Counted from the first letter of the stretch, positions 34,664 through 44,084 are shown. The stretch is DNA of 64,000 nucleotides from Burkholderia sp. 4M9327F10 (GCF_005503145.1 NZ_SCNV01000008.1:1-64000); one strand, 5' to 3'. Notes: generated by a model not told the origin, from the sequence alone. Translations and numbers: made by a program.

Positions 34664-35626
34664 TCATTTTGCCGTGCGGGCTGCGGGCCAGGTAAAGCCT
34701 GGCTCGCCCGGACCTGGCGAAGACGGCGGCACACCGAACAGGACGCTGCGCGGACTGTTGCTGAAGACGTCTGCTGCGCGGTCCACCGAACGCATGGCGG
34801 AACGCACGTCGTCGGCAAGCGAATTGACCCGCGGCAATGTGTCGTACCCCACGCGCGCCGACAACTCCTGCAGCGTGGCGTTCATCGAGGTCAGCGCGTC
34901 GCCTGCCTGCTGCGCCGCCGTGCCGACCTTGTTCAGGTTGCTCTCGAACGGACCGTCCGGCCGGTTCAGGCCGGTAATCATCTGGTTGGTCGACGCCAGT
35001 GTGCGGTCGAGCTGGTCAAGCGTCTGCGGCAGCTTGGCGACTGCCGGCGCCACCTGCTTCGTCAACGACGTGACGCCGTCGGCGGCGTGCTGCAGGCTTG
35101 CCGCAGTACCCAGCAACTGGTCGCGCATTTCCGGCGACAGCACGTCGTTCACGTCGTCCGCGATCCGCTCCAGCTTGCGCAGCAGGACGTCGCCGCGCTG
35201 CTGCAACTGATCGAGCAGGCCCGGGTGCATCGGCAGTTGGGCCACATCCTTGAGCGACGACGGCAACGGCGTCGTATCGCGCCCCGTGTCGTCGAGCTGG
35301 ATGAAGGCGATGCCCGTTACGCCCTGAAAACCGAGACTGCCGAAGGTCGAATGCGTGATCGGTGCGTGCTGGTCCACCAGAATCCGGATCAGGATCTGCC
35401 CGGGGTGCTCGCGGTCGAACTTGATCGACTGCACCTTGCCCACGTCGAGGCCGCGATAGCGCACCGCGGCATCCGTATACAAGCCGGTGACATTGGTGCG
35501 GGCAATCAGGTCATACGGCACGCGCACCGACCGGTCGACGTTGAACAGGAAGGCCGCCGCCGCAATCGCCACCAGCAGCACCACCGTGAAGAGCCCAGCC
35601 CAGAAGGCATGTGATTTGTTTTCCAT
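34664..35626 (-). CDS. MCE-domain lipid transport protein (MlaD-like)
   Basis: A 320-residue periplasmic protein anchored by one N-terminal membrane helix (residues 9-29). The MCE domain follows at about 40-115 (GLYTDAAVRYRGLDVGKVQSIKF, TGIAFIQLDD). A long predicted helical region comes next, with heptad patterns over residues 140-260. This is longer than E. coli MlaD (about 183) and closer to PqiB/YebT-like or plant TGD2-like forms, in which the helix forms a tube for lipids. It is encoded between the ATPase and the lipoprotein genes and should form the periplasmic ring of the complex. Confidence 0.9.
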   Translation of the reverse strand: MENKSHAFWAGLFTVVLLVAIAAAAFLFNVDRSVRVPYDLIARTNVTGLYTDAAVRYRGLDVGKVQSIKFDREHPGQILIRILVDQHAPITHSTFGSLGFQGVTGIAFIQLDDTGRDTTPLPSSLKDVAQLPMHPGLLDQLQQRGDVLLRKLERIADDVNDVLSPEMRDQLLGTAASLQHAADGVTSLTKQVAPAVAKLPQTLDQLDRTLASTNQMITGLNRPDGPFESNLNKVGTAAQQAGDALTSMNATLQELSARVGYDTLPRVNSLADDVRSAMRSVDRAADVFSNSPRSVLFGVPPSSPGPGEPGFTWPAARTAK

Positions 35627-35642
35627 TGTCAGGTTCCCTGGT

Positions 35643-36521
35643 TCACAGCGGCAATTCCGACGACGCCGGTTCGAGCGCCGCGGGCGGCAGCTTGGCGCGG
35701 CGCTCCGGCGGCAGCGCCTGTAACGCGCGGCGGCCACGCAGGCCGAGGAAGTACTCGCGAATAAACGGGTGGTCCACGCCCGCGGCCTCCTCCACCGGAG
35801 CCGCGACCAGCACCTTGCGGTCGGCCAGCACGGCGACGCGCGTCGAAAGCGCAACCATGGTGTCGAGATCGTGCGTCACCATCACGACGGTCAGGCCCAG
35901 CGCGCGATGCAGCGTGCTCACCAGTTCGACGAACTCGTCGGACGCTTGCGGATCGAGCCCCGCGGTCGGTTCGTCGAGAAACAGCAGCTCGGGTTCAAGG
36001 GCGATGGCGCGGGCAATGCCGACCCGCTTGATCATGCCACCCGAAAGCGCCGACGGCATCTTCGATGCATGCTTGCACGGCAAGCCGACCATTTCGAGCT
36101 TCAGCATCACGATCTCGCGCAGCAGATCGGCGGGGATCTTGCCGAGCTCGCGCAACGGCTGCGCGACGTTGTCGAACACCGAGAGCGAGGAGAACAGCGC
36201 GCCGCGCTGGAACAGCATGCCGGAGCGGCTGCGCATCAGCAGTGCGGTTTCCGGCGAGATGGTCGAGAGGTCTTCGCCGAACAGCTTGATGGTGCCCGAC
36301 GAGGGCCTTTCGAGACCGAGAATCTGGCGCACCAGCGTGGTCTTGCCCGAGCCGGAGCCGCCGACAATCGACACAATCTCGCCGCGCCGCACTTCGAAGT
36401 TCAGGTGCTGATGGACGATATTGCGGCCGTAGCGCTTGGTCAGGTCGCGCACTTCGATCACCGGCTCGGCGATTGAAGGCAGGGGCTGGCCGCGGACGGC
36501 TTGTGTGAGCGGCGCGATCAT
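35643..36521 (-). CDS. Lipid transport ABC ATPase (MlaF-like)
   Basis: The ATPase subunit of the MCE transporter, 292 residues. Walker A is GGSGSGKT, the signature LSGGMIKRVG (the GMxKR form typical of MlaF), Walker B LLFLDEPTAGLD and the H-loop VTHDLD. The C-terminal LRGRRALQALPPERRAKL tail is longer than in E. coli MlaF. The true start is the ATG at 36521, which overlaps the permease stop by four bases. The open frame continues upstream into the permease gene, but that part is out of frame with any real protein. Confidence 0.93.
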   Translation of the reverse strand: MIAPLTQAVRGQPLPSIAEPVIEVRDLTKRYGRNIVHQHLNFEVRRGEIVSIVGGSGSGKTTLVRQILGLERPSSGTIKLFGEDLSTISPETALLMRSRSGMLFQRGALFSSLSVFDNVAQPLRELGKIPADLLREIVMLKLEMVGLPCKHASKMPSALSGGMIKRVGIARAIALEPELLFLDEPTAGLDPQASDEFVELVSTLHRALGLTVVMVTHDLDTMVALSTRVAVLADRKVLVAAPVEEAAGVDHPFIREYFLGLRGRRALQALPPERRAKLPPAALEPASSELPL

Positions 36522-37687
36522 CCGAGCCCCACGTTCTGGAACAGGATGGCGAACACGGCGTCGGCGAGAATCACAATCGTGATCGACGACACCACCGAGG
36601 TGGTCGTGCCCTCGCCGAGGCTCTGCGAATTCGCCTTGATGCGAAAGCCGAAATGGCAGCCGACAATGGCGATCAGCATGCCGAAGGCAATGCCCTTGCC
36701 GAGACCGATCCACAGATTGGCGACCGGCACCACGCTCGGCAACGCGCGGAAGAAATAGCCCATGTCGATGCCGAGCACCAGTTTGGCGGCGAGCGCGCCG
36801 CCGGTGAGTGCGACGACGTTGGTCCACATGACGAGCAGCGGCATCGCCACGCCGAGCGCGACGACGCGCGGCAGGATCAGCCGCAGGCCGTGCGGAATGC
36901 CCATCACGCGCATTGCATCGAGTTCCTCGGTGACGCGCATCACACCGATCTGCGCGGTGATCGCCGAGCCGGAGCGGCCCGCCACGAGGATCGCCGACAG
37001 CACCGGCCCCAGCTCGCGAATCACCGAGAGGCCGAGAATGTTGACGATGTACTGGTTCGCGCCGAACAGACGCAACTGCTGCGCCGACAGATAGCTCAGC
37101 ACGATGCCGATCAGGAACGCCACCAGCGCGGTGATCGGCAGCGCCTTGGTGCCGGCGTTGTAGACGTTCGCGGAGATCTCGGTCCACGGCGTGATCTTCG
37201 GATTGCGTACGATGGCAAGCAGATCGAGCACGACGCGCCCGAACATCGCGATGCCACCATAAAGATGCTCGAAGAACGAGAACAGGGAAAGGCCGAGGCG
37301 GGTGAACGGATCGAGGCGCACCACCGTCTCGGGCGCCTCGCGCACAGAATCGAGCAGGGCGATGCGCTCGAATATGTCGCGCTGCGTGGCGTTCAGCTCG
37401 ACCAGTTGGGCCGGCAGCTTGTGGCCCCAGACGCGCCATAGCGCCTGGCCGCCAACGTGGTCCATCCGCTCGATGCGCGACAGATCCCACTGCATGCCCT
37501 CGGCGCCGGTCAGCGAGCGCAGACGGGGCACCACCTTGCCGGTGGCGCGGTCGCGCGCGAGCGCAAGCGCCGTCCACTGGCCGGAGAGCCGGACGATCTT
37601 GCCTTGGCTGCCTGCCGCGACTTCAAGGCCGGGCGGAGTGTCGTAGTTCAAGGATCGCTGGATTCTGGTTATCGGATCAGGGGCCAT
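36518..37687 (-). CDS. Lipid transport ABC permease (MlaE-like) with N-terminal STAS domain
   Basis: An inner-membrane permease of 389 residues. The C-terminal 250 residues are the MlaE family core (SANVYNAGTKALPITALVAFLIG, RELGPVLSAILVAGRSGSA, VMRVTEELDAMRVMGI). The N-terminal 120 residues resemble a STAS domain (QGKIVRLSGQWTAL, LSRIERMDHVGGQALW), fused here instead of a separate MlaB. This architecture is common in beta-proteobacteria. It heads the minus-strand operon, divergent from birA with an 81-base spacer, and moves lipids between inner membrane and the MCE ring; direction is unknown. Confidence 0.92.
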   Translation of the reverse strand: MAPDPITRIQRSLNYDTPPGLEVAAGSQGKIVRLSGQWTALALARDRATGKVVPRLRSLTGAEGMQWDLSRIERMDHVGGQALWRVWGHKLPAQLVELNATQRDIFERIALLDSVREAPETVVRLDPFTRLGLSLFSFFEHLYGGIAMFGRVVLDLLAIVRNPKITPWTEISANVYNAGTKALPITALVAFLIGIVLSYLSAQQLRLFGANQYIVNILGLSVIRELGPVLSAILVAGRSGSAITAQIGVMRVTEELDAMRVMGIPHGLRLILPRVVALGVAMPLLVMWTNVVALTGGALAAKLVLGIDMGYFFRALPSVVPVANLWIGLGKGIAFGMLIAIVGCHFGFRIKANSQSLGEGTTTSVVSSITIVILADAVFAILFQNVGLG

Positions 37688-37768
37688 TGTAACGAACGCG
37701 GCGCGAAGCAAGCGCGCTGCTTGACGCCGGATGGCTCGGGCGCACGCCCTGTCGCTACAATAGGCGGC

Positions 37769-38674
37769 ATGAACGCCTCCAAGACCCCACCCCAAGCCGG
37801 CCCAACGGGCGACTGGCGCATCGACCGCGAGCGCGCCGTCGCGCTGTTCGGCGCTCACGCGCACGACTGGCCGATCGAAATCGTCGAGGAAACCGGCTCC
37901 ACCAACGCCGACCTGATGGCGCGCGTCAAGGCGCTGCCACGCCGCTCGAATGCGCTGCCGCGGCCGATCGTGCGCGTGGCCTATCTGCAGACCGCCGGGC
38001 GCGGGCGGCGCGGCCGTACGTGGTACGCGGAACCCGGCAACGCGCTGCTGTTTTCGGTGGCCTGCGTGCTGCCACGGCCGCTCGAAGAACTTGCCGGCCT
38101 GAGCCTCGCGGTGGGCGTGGCGCTGGTCGACGGCCTGCGCTCGCTGCCGGTCGCGGGACCCGGCCAGATTGCCTTGAAGTGGCCCAACGACGTGCTGCTG
38201 GAAGGCGACAAGCTGGCCGGCATCCTGATCGAAACGGCCTGGAGCACGGACTATGCGAGCGCGGTGGTGATCGGCATCGGCACCAACGTGAAGGGTGCGG
38301 ACGAACTCGCCGCCAAAGTTGGCGCGCTGAACGCCGGGGTGCCGCCGCAGGCTCGCGGTACTGTGCCGACCGCACTGTCGGCGGCACTACCCAATGCCAA
38401 TCTGACCGATACACTCGCCGCCGAACTGAACGCGCTCGAACCGGCGCTGAAACGCTTCGGCGAGGACGGCTTCGAGCCGTTCCAGGCCCGCTGGAACGCC
38501 TGTCACGCTTACGCGGGCCGCGAAGTGGTGCTGCTGGAACAAGGGGTCGAGGTCGCGCGCGGCGTGGCGGCAGGCGTGGACGAAACCGGGCAGTTGCTGC
38601 TCGACACGCCCACGGGCCGCCAGGCGATCGCCACCGGCGACGTCTCGCTGCGTCTGGCCGACGGCACGGCATGA
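37769..38674 (+). CDS. birA: Biotin-[acetyl-CoA-carboxylase] ligase
   Basis: Activates biotin with ATP and attaches it to the AccB carrier protein. It is 301 residues long and has the ligase motifs [54 protein letters not shown], and a small SH3-like C-terminal domain. There is no N-terminal helix-turn-helix, so it is a class I enzyme that does not repress bio genes. It overlaps coaX by four bases (ATGA); the pair is conserved in Burkholderia. Confidence 0.95.
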   Translation: MNASKTPPQAGPTGDWRIDRERAVALFGAHAHDWPIEIVEETGSTNADLMARVKALPRRSNALPRPIVRVAYLQTAGRGRRGRTWYAEPGNALLFSVACVLPRPLEELAGLSLAVGVALVDGLRSLPVAGPGQIALKWPNDVLLEGDKLAGILIETAWSTDYASAVVIGIGTNVKGADELAAKVGALNAGVPPQARGTVPTALSAALPNANLTDTLAAELNALEPALKRFGEDGFEPFQARWNACHAYAGREVVLLEQGVEVARGVAAGVDETGQLLLDTPTGRQAIATGDVSLRLADGTA

Positions 38675-39531
38675 GCGGCGCGCCTTTTCTGCTGATCGAC
38701 GCCGGTAATAGCCGCATCAAATGGGCGCTGGTGCAGGCGGACGGCACGCAGAGCCATGCTGGCGCGTGTGGACACGAGGGCCTTGACGACCCCGACTGGT
38801 CCGCCTTGCCGCGCCCTGCCAGCGCGTGGATTTCCAATGTGGCCGGCGCAGCCGTTGCGCAACGCCTTGCAGGCCTGCTCGACGCCCGCTGGCCCGGTCT
38901 GCCCCGCACGACGATTCGCGCCTGCAAGCAGCAATGCGGCGTGACCAACGGCTATACGACCCCTGACGCGCTCGGCAGCGACCGTTGGGCCGGGCTGATC
39001 GGCGCGCGTGCGGCCTTTCCGGGGGAGCCGCTGCTGATCGCGACCTTCGGCACCGCGACCACGCTGGAGGCGCTGCGCGCCGACGGCATGTTTGTCGGCG
39101 GACTGATCGCGCCCGGCTGGTCGCTGATGATGCGCTCGCTCGGCGAACATACAGCGCAATTGCCCACGCTCGACGCCAACGGGGCACGCGGCCTGCTCGC
39201 ATCGGAGGCGCCTGGTGCAGATGCCAATGCTGCAGGCACGGCAGGAAACGGCCAGGCATCAAACGAAGCCAAACCCCGCGGCCCGTTCTTCGCGACCGAC
39301 ACGCCACGCTCGCTCTCCGCAGGTTGCGCACTGGCGCAAGCCGGCCTGATCGAGCGGATGTGGGCCGATCTGCAGGAGGCGTGGGCCGTACCAGTACGGC
39401 TTGTGGTGGGCGGCGGCGCCGCGAACGAAGTGACAGGTGCACTCAAAGTGCCGCATACTCGCCACGATTCGCTCGTGCTGTCGGGTCTCGCGCTGATTGC
39501 CGCCGCCGACGCGCCGGCCGGCGGCCGCTGA
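38671..39531 (+). CDS. coaX: Type III pantothenate kinase
   Basis: Catalyses the first step of coenzyme A synthesis, ATP-dependent phosphorylation of pantothenate. Motifs are [14 protein letters not shown] (phosphate 1), [16 protein letters not shown] (with the catalytic Asp), and [13 protein letters not shown] Gly/Ala/Asn-rich stretch at about 180-210 ([19 protein letters not shown]) looks like a disordered insertion compared with the CoaX core, making this protein about 286 residues, longer than most. It is translationally coupled to birA and followed by a small membrane protein gene. Confidence 0.94.
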   Translation: MSGAPFLLIDAGNSRIKWALVQADGTQSHAGACGHEGLDDPDWSALPRPASAWISNVAGAAVAQRLAGLLDARWPGLPRTTIRACKQQCGVTNGYTTPDALGSDRWAGLIGARAAFPGEPLLIATFGTATTLEALRADGMFVGGLIAPGWSLMMRSLGEHTAQLPTLDANGARGLLASEAPGADANAAGTAGNGQASNEAKPRGPFFATDTPRSLSAGCALAQAGLIERMWADLQEAWAVPVRLVVGGGAANEVTGALKVPHTRHDSLVLSGLALIAAADAPAGGR

Positions 39532-39578
39532 GCATCGCTATTGACGCACGCCGCACCCTTTAGACGGAGACTCCAACG

Positions 39579-39818
39579 ATGCTGCGCTGGCTGATCGCCA
39601 TTCTGTTTCTTGCCAACATGCTCGCGTTCGTGACGGTACGCGGCGTGTTCGGGCCGACACCCCTCGCGGGCGCGCGCGAGCCCAATCACCTGAATCGCCA
39701 GATTCATCCGGAAACGTTGAAGGTGCAGCCGGTATCGGCGGCCGAGGCGGCCGACCTCGCGGTAGTGGGTGGGCCGGCTCCGGCGCCGGCCATTTCGGCG
39801 TCGGAACTGCCGCAGTAA
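39579..39818 (+). CDS. Small membrane-anchored protein, function unknown
   Basis: A 79-residue protein with one N-terminal membrane helix (residues 3-20, LRWLIAILFLANMLAFVTV) and a Pro/Ala-rich periplasmic tail with no recognisable domain. It lies 47 bases after coaX on the same strand and is probably co-transcribed. ACGGAGA precedes the ATG at good spacing. No function can be assigned; it is too short to be a SPOR protein, although the N-terminus resembles those. Confidence 0.7.
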   Translation: MLRWLIAILFLANMLAFVTVRGVFGPTPLAGAREPNHLNRQIHPETLKVQPVSAAEAADLAVVGGPAPAPAISASELPQ

Positions 39819-39908
39819 GCGGCTGGCCGCGGTGGCTGAACGCGGTGACGGACCGCACGCCTTGCCGCTGACGTGCCGGGACACCAGGACACCGGGACGT
39901 TTAAGCGC

Positions 39909-40391
39909 TCACCCTTGAGCGCGAACCTTCTTCAGCAACGCGGTCGTCGAGCGGTCGTGCTCGAACGGGATAGCCAGCGCACGGCCGCCCCAGCCTCGCA
40001 CCAGCGCCGATTCCGGCAGCTTGTCCATATCGTAGTCGCCGCCTTTGACCAGCACGTCGGGGTGCAGCGCCTCAATCAGCGACACCGGCGTCTGCTCCTC
40101 GAAGCACACCACCCAGTCGACGCTTTCCAGCGCAGCCAGCAAGGCCATGCGGTCGGCTTCGCTGTTGATTGGCCGGTCGTCGCCCTTGCCGAGCCGGCGC
40201 ACCGACGCGTCGCTATTCACTCCAACAATCAGGCACGCGCCCAGGGCTTTGGCATCGGCCAGATACGTGACGTGACCGCGGTGCAGGATGTCGAACACCC
40301 CATTCGTGAATACCACCGGCCCGTCGAGCGACGGACGCAGTTGAGCAAGGGCATCGCGGGTCGTGAACTTGCGTTCAAAAATGGCTGACAT
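39909..40391 (-). CDS. rfaE2: D-glycero-beta-D-manno-heptose 1-phosphate adenylyltransferase
   Basis: A cytoplasmic nucleotidyltransferase of 160 residues that makes ADP-heptose for the LPS inner core. It corresponds to the C-terminal domain of E. coli HldE; the kinase domain is a separate gene elsewhere, as usual in Burkholderia. The HxGH ATP-binding motif is HRGH (37-40) within FTNGVFDILHRGHVTYL. LVKGGDYDMDKL and the closing STTALLKKVRA fit the family. The start is the ATG before SAIFERKF; the upstream in-frame sequence overlaps a terminator hairpin. Confidence 0.94.
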   Translation of the reverse strand: MSAIFERKFTTRDALAQLRPSLDGPVVFTNGVFDILHRGHVTYLADAKALGACLIVGVNSDASVRRLGKGDDRPINSEADRMALLAALESVDWVVCFEEQTPVSLIEALHPDVLVKGGDYDMDKLPESALVRGWGGRALAIPFEHDRSTTALLKKVRAQG

Positions 40392-40410
40392 GGGGAATCG
40401 AAAAAAGAAA

Positions 40411-40450
40411 AATGGGAAACGGCCCGGCAGGTTTACACCTGTCGGGCCGC
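40411..40450 (-). terminator. Intrinsic terminator after ferritin-like gene
   Basis: A 13-base stem with one G-T pair (40420-40432 with 40437-40449) and a four-base loop lies between the ferritin-like gene and rfaE2, both on the minus strand. On that strand the stem is followed by a T-rich stretch, interrupted by a few C and A residues. Confidence 0.7.
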
Positions 40451-40534
40451 TTTTCACATGCTATATCGCACCTGATCTGCTCAGCCAGCGCCGGTTGTGC
40501 TTTACCGCCCAGCGCATGCCGGCACCCAAAGCCG

Positions 40535-41407
40535 TCAGGCCGGCTGCTCAGCCGATTTCTGATCCGCCTGCAGACGCGCGACAACTTCCTTGCGATAGCG
40601 GTTCAGTTCCTGAGCCGTATTGAAGGTGCGCTCGAACAGGATGGACAGGTTGTGCAGGATACGTTCGACCACCTTCTTTTCCCAGCCGTCGTCGAAACGG
40701 ATCTGCTCGTCGAGCCAGCGTTCGAGCCATTCCGGATCCGGCAGGCGCGACTGGATCGTGTCACGCGGGAACAGCGCCTGGTTCACGTGCAGGTTGGTCG
40801 GGTGCAGCGGCTTTTCCGTGCGGCGCGCCGACGCCATCAGCACGCCGATCTTGGCGAATGCGGCACGCGCCACATCGCCGCAGTTGTTCATGGCCTTCTT
40901 CATGTAGCGCAGGTACGCACCGCCATGACGCGCTTCGTCGCGCGAGATGGTTTCGTAAATGGCCTTGATGACCGGTTCCGTGTGCCATTCAGCCGCACGG
41001 CGATACCAGTGGTTCAGGCGAATTTCACCGCAGAAGTGCAGCATCAGCGTTTCAAGCGGCGGCGCCGGGTCGAATTCGAAGCGCACGGCGTGCAGCTCTT
41101 CCTCGGTCGGGCACATTTCCGGCTTGAAGCGGCGCAGATACTCCATCAGCACCAGCGAGTGCTTTTGTTCTTCGAAGAACCACACGCTCATGAAGGCGGA
41201 GAAATCGCTGTCATGATGATTGTCGCGCAGGAACATTTCCGTTGCGGGCAACGCGGACCATTCGGTGATCGCGTTCATCTTGATCGTCTTGGCCTGTTCG
41301 TCGGTCAAGAGCGATGCATCGAACTGGTCCCAGGGAATGTCTTTCTCCATGTCCCATCGAACGGATTCGAGCGATTTATAAAGTTCCGGATAAAGCATGG
41401 TGTTCAT
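40535..41407 (-). CDS. Ferritin-like di-iron protein
   Basis: A 290-residue helical protein with two ExxH-type iron-binding motifs: FFEEQKHSLVL near residue 80 and SRDEARHGGAYLRY near residue 155. Further Glu ligands are in NAITEWSALPATE and the CGEIRLNHWY helix. This is the four-helix di-iron fold of ferritin-like proteins and acyl-ACP desaturases, and some databases call this group ferritin-like. Its substrate, if any, is unknown. The ATG at 41407 is chosen because upstream codons lack support. It forms a single-gene unit closed by the terminator at 40420. Confidence 0.85.
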   Translation of the reverse strand: MNTMLYPELYKSLESVRWDMEKDIPWDQFDASLLTDEQAKTIKMNAITEWSALPATEMFLRDNHHDSDFSAFMSVWFFEEQKHSLVLMEYLRRFKPEMCPTEEELHAVRFEFDPAPPLETLMLHFCGEIRLNHWYRRAAEWHTEPVIKAIYETISRDEARHGGAYLRYMKKAMNNCGDVARAAFAKIGVLMASARRTEKPLHPTNLHVNQALFPRDTIQSRLPDPEWLERWLDEQIRFDDGWEKKVVERILHNLSILFERTFNTAQELNRYRKEVVARLQADQKSAEQPA

Positions 41408-41853
41408 AGTCCCACCCCTGATCTGCACATTGCGACGTCTGTTTGTGTCTATTGCTACGGTTGCTACCGGCGAACGAAACACGCGCGTTCGCAGGCCAAG
41501 CATTCAATTTTACGCGGGAATCGGCCGCTCAGATGCACCTTACGGCAAAGAAGTCCTTCGGCATTCGTGAGTTCGCGACTACCGAACTTTCACACCGAGC
41601 CGCTCTAACCGGCGGCGCTGCCGACTGCAAAGGCGGCGGCAAACGCCCGCCCACCGGAGAACAACAGGCGGCGGACTGGTTGTTTTCAGGCACGCCCAAG
41701 AGCCAGATAAAGCTTTCATCATGATAGCACGCTGCCCTGACGGCCCTACCTTACATAGGGTCACAAGAGCACAGCCTGTTGATCGAACTCAACAAGATAG
41801 CGGTCCTTCATGTTTTGCCTGTGACGAATCGTTAAATGCAAGGCGCGTGCCTC
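41408..41853. other. Intergenic region, nothing recognised
   Basis: This 446-base gap lies between the patatin gene and the ferritin-like gene on the minus strand. It is less GC-rich than the flanking genes and must contain the promoter of the ferritin-like gene. I see no gene, repeat or clear promoter motif in it. Confidence 0.4.
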
Positions 41854-43077
41854 CTACCGCGGGTGATGCTGCGGCCCGGCGCCGTGATTGTCCTGATTGC
41901 CGTTCCTGCCCCTGCCGCCGTCGTCATTCCCCGCCCGGCCGAGCCATGCGGCAATCTTCTCGCGCTGCGCCAGCGCGTCACGGCGGCCGAGTTCGATCAG
42001 CTCGCGCGTGAACTCGCTTTCGAACAGCAAATAGCTCGCAAACGACGCCCCGGATGCCCGGTTGCCGCCCACAGCGCCTAGCAGGCCGCGCACCGTCAGG
42101 GGCAGACGCTGCAGATGGCGGGCCGCAATCAGTTCGATGCGCTCGCTCGGCGCGATAGCCAGCACGTCGATATGGCGCCAGCCGCTCTCCGGCTCGACCG
42201 CGTGCGGCAGGTGCAGCACCATCCGGTTGACGTGCTCGATGCGCTCGATATCGGCGCCGAGCGCATCGAGAAACACACTCGCCATCACCTGCTGGCCGAT
42301 CTGCGCGAGCGACGGATACGCGTTGTCGTGTCCCGCCGCCGGCACCTCCGGGCGGGGCGCGGCGGCGCCGATCACGACGATGCGCTCCGCGCCGAAATGA
42401 ATCGCCGGGCTGAGGGGAGCGATCTGGCGGATCGAGCCGTCGCCGAAATACTCGTGACGGCCATCGAGTTCCAGCGGCACGGCGGGAAACACATAGGGAA
42501 TCGCCGAGGACGCAAGCAGGTGCGCAGGGGTCAGCTCGACCATCCGTGCGGTGCGCTGCGCACGCCGCCACGCCTGGATCGGCTCGCTCGCCTGATAAAA
42601 AGTCAAATGCTGTCCTGACGAATAGCTGAGGGCCGTGATGGACAGCGCATGCAGCGCGCGCGTATCGAGCATCTGGTCGATGCGGTGAAAACTGAGCGAT
42701 TCGCGCAGCAGCCGCGCGAGCGGCGCATTGTCGAGCAGCGCACGCGGCGAACGGCGCGCCGCCCAGCCGAAGCTCATCGCAGCCAGCCAGCGCGCGCCGG
42801 CTCCGATCATGCCGGGCCAGTCGGTACGGTAGACATGATGCGCGTGCATTGCCGACCAGATCTTCACCAGCCGCTCGGCGCCACGCAAGAAATCGTCGGA
42901 GTGGCTCGCAATGGAGGTGGCGTTGATGGCACCGGCGGAGGTGCCGCAGATCACGCTGAAGGGCGACGCGCGGGAGCCTGGCGCCGCCTCGCGGGCGATT
43001 TCGGCGAGCGCCTGCAGCGCGCCCGCCTGATACGCGGCGCGGGCGCCACCGCCCATTAGCACCAGCGCGAGCCGCAT
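41854..43077 (-). CDS. Patatin-like phospholipase
   Basis: A 407-residue acyl hydrolase with the patatin Ser-Asp dyad. The oxyanion loop is GGGARAAYQAGAL near the N-terminus, the nucleophile elbow GTSAG puts Ser at 47, and the catalytic Asp is 213 in GDGSIRQ. There is no signal peptide. The C-terminus is Gly/Asn/His-rich and low-complexity (NDDGGRGRNGNQDNHG). The start is set at 43077; the frame stays open upstream through the PhaM-like gene, but that is an overlap artefact. It lies 49 bases downstream of phaM, so a link to PHA or granule lipids is possible but only by proximity. Confidence 0.9.
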   Translation of the reverse strand: MRLALVLMGGGARAAYQAGALQALAEIAREAAPGSRASPFSVICGTSAGAINATSIASHSDDFLRGAERLVKIWSAMHAHHVYRTDWPGMIGAGARWLAAMSFGWAARRSPRALLDNAPLARLLRESLSFHRIDQMLDTRALHALSITALSYSSGQHLTFYQASEPIQAWRRAQRTARMVELTPAHLLASSAIPYVFPAVPLELDGRHEYFGDGSIRQIAPLSPAIHFGAERIVVIGAAAPRPEVPAAGHDNAYPSLAQIGQQVMASVFLDALGADIERIEHVNRMVLHLPHAVEPESGWRHIDVLAIAPSERIELIAARHLQRLPLTVRGLLGAVGGNRASGASFASYLLFESEFTRELIELGRRDALAQREKIAAWLGRAGNDDGGRGRNGNQDNHGAGPQHHPR

Positions 43078-43126
43078 GCCCTGGATACGCGTTGCATCAC
43101 ACGGCTTTGCATCGCACTCGGCCGCT

Positions 43127-43954
43127 TCACTCGGGTTGCGAAGGCGTCTTTTTGGCCGGGCGCGGCCGGCTCGCCGAAGCGCCCGCTGATCCCCCCGGCG
43201 CAGTGTCCGGTGCAGTATCCGCGGACTTGGCCGCAGGCGCGCGCCTCGCCGCCGGCTCCTTGGCCGAAGGCTTGTCCGCGGCAGATTTACCGGCAGCAGC
43301 GCCGGCTGGTGCGGCAGCGCCCGCAGCGCCCGCAGCGCCCGCAGCGCCCGCAGCGTCGGCAGCGGCCGCTGCTGCCGCGGGTTGCGCCATGGCGAACTGC
43401 GCAATCTGGTTGAACTGCGATTGCAGCAGATTCCACCAGGCCGAGGCATCGAAACCGGGGGCGTCGGCGCTACCGCCTGCCTGCGGCTCAGCGGCGCCCG
43501 CCGCCTCCGGGCGCGGCGCAGCCGCCGGTTCGGGACGCGATTTTTCGGCTGCCGCAGTGGCCGCACTCGCTGCGGCAGCCGCAGCGGCCGGTTGCGCCAT
43601 CGACTGCTGCGCGAAAGCGCCGAACGCACGCAGCGTCGCGAGCGTGGCCCGCTGCACTTCGAGCGCCTGAATGGCCGACTGCAGCATGTTCAGATTCAGC
43701 TTGAGCCATTGCTCGACCGCTCGCATATCGGTGATGCGCTTGTCGAGTTCTTCGACGTTCGTCAGCGGCGCCATCATGTCGGACATCATCGACAGCGACG
43801 GTCCGAGGCCGTGCGCCGCGCCCGTCTGGGCGGCAGGAAAAGCCGAGCCGAACGGCGTGAGACGCATCATGCTCCACATGCGGTCCATCATTTCTCCCGG
43901 CGGAAAACCCGGGAAGCCGGGAAAGGGCGGCGTGGAGCCAGGTGTATCGGTCAT
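43127..43954 (-). CDS. phaM: PHA granule regulator PhaM-like protein
   Basis: A 275-residue protein matching the PhaM family known from Cupriavidus necator, which binds PHA synthase and DNA and spreads granules at cell division. Features are an N-terminal Pro/Gly/Phe segment (PPFPGFPGFPPGEMMDRMWSMM), a conserved helical core (VEELDKRITDMRAVEQWLKLNLNMLQSAIQALEVQRATL), and a long Ala-rich linker ending in a basic PAKK-type tail that would bind DNA. The linker holds an AGA repeat encoded by a 9-base tandem repeat. No other pha gene lies in the window. Confidence 0.88.
   Translation of the reverse strand: MTDTPGSTPPFPGFPGFPPGEMMDRMWSMMRLTPFGSAFPAAQTGAAHGLGPSLSMMSDMMAPLTNVEELDKRITDMRAVEQWLKLNLNMLQSAIQALEVQRATLATLRAFGAFAQQSMAQPAAAAAAASAATAAAEKSRPEPAAAPRPEAAGAAEPQAGGSADAPGFDASAWWNLLQSQFNQIAQFAMAQPAAAAAAADAAGAAGAAGAAGAAAPAGAAAGKSAADKPSAKEPAARRAPAAKSADTAPDTAPGGSAGASASRPRPAKKTPSQPE
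43314..43358. repeat. 9-bp coding tandem repeat in phaM
   Basis: Four perfect copies of GCAGCGCCC (43314-43349) plus one degenerate copy encode the Ala/Gly repeat in the PhaM-like linker. A change in copy number would keep the reading frame and alter linker length. Confidence 0.9.
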
Positions 43955-44084
43955 GTTGTTCTCCTCGCAGCAGACAGGAATGGAATGCGCGCAACGCTAC
44001 GCGCGTTTCATCCGATCATACCGCGCACAAAGCGGTTCTTACGTGACGTTGTGACGTGAGGTTCCCATACGAAGCCAACGCGCA

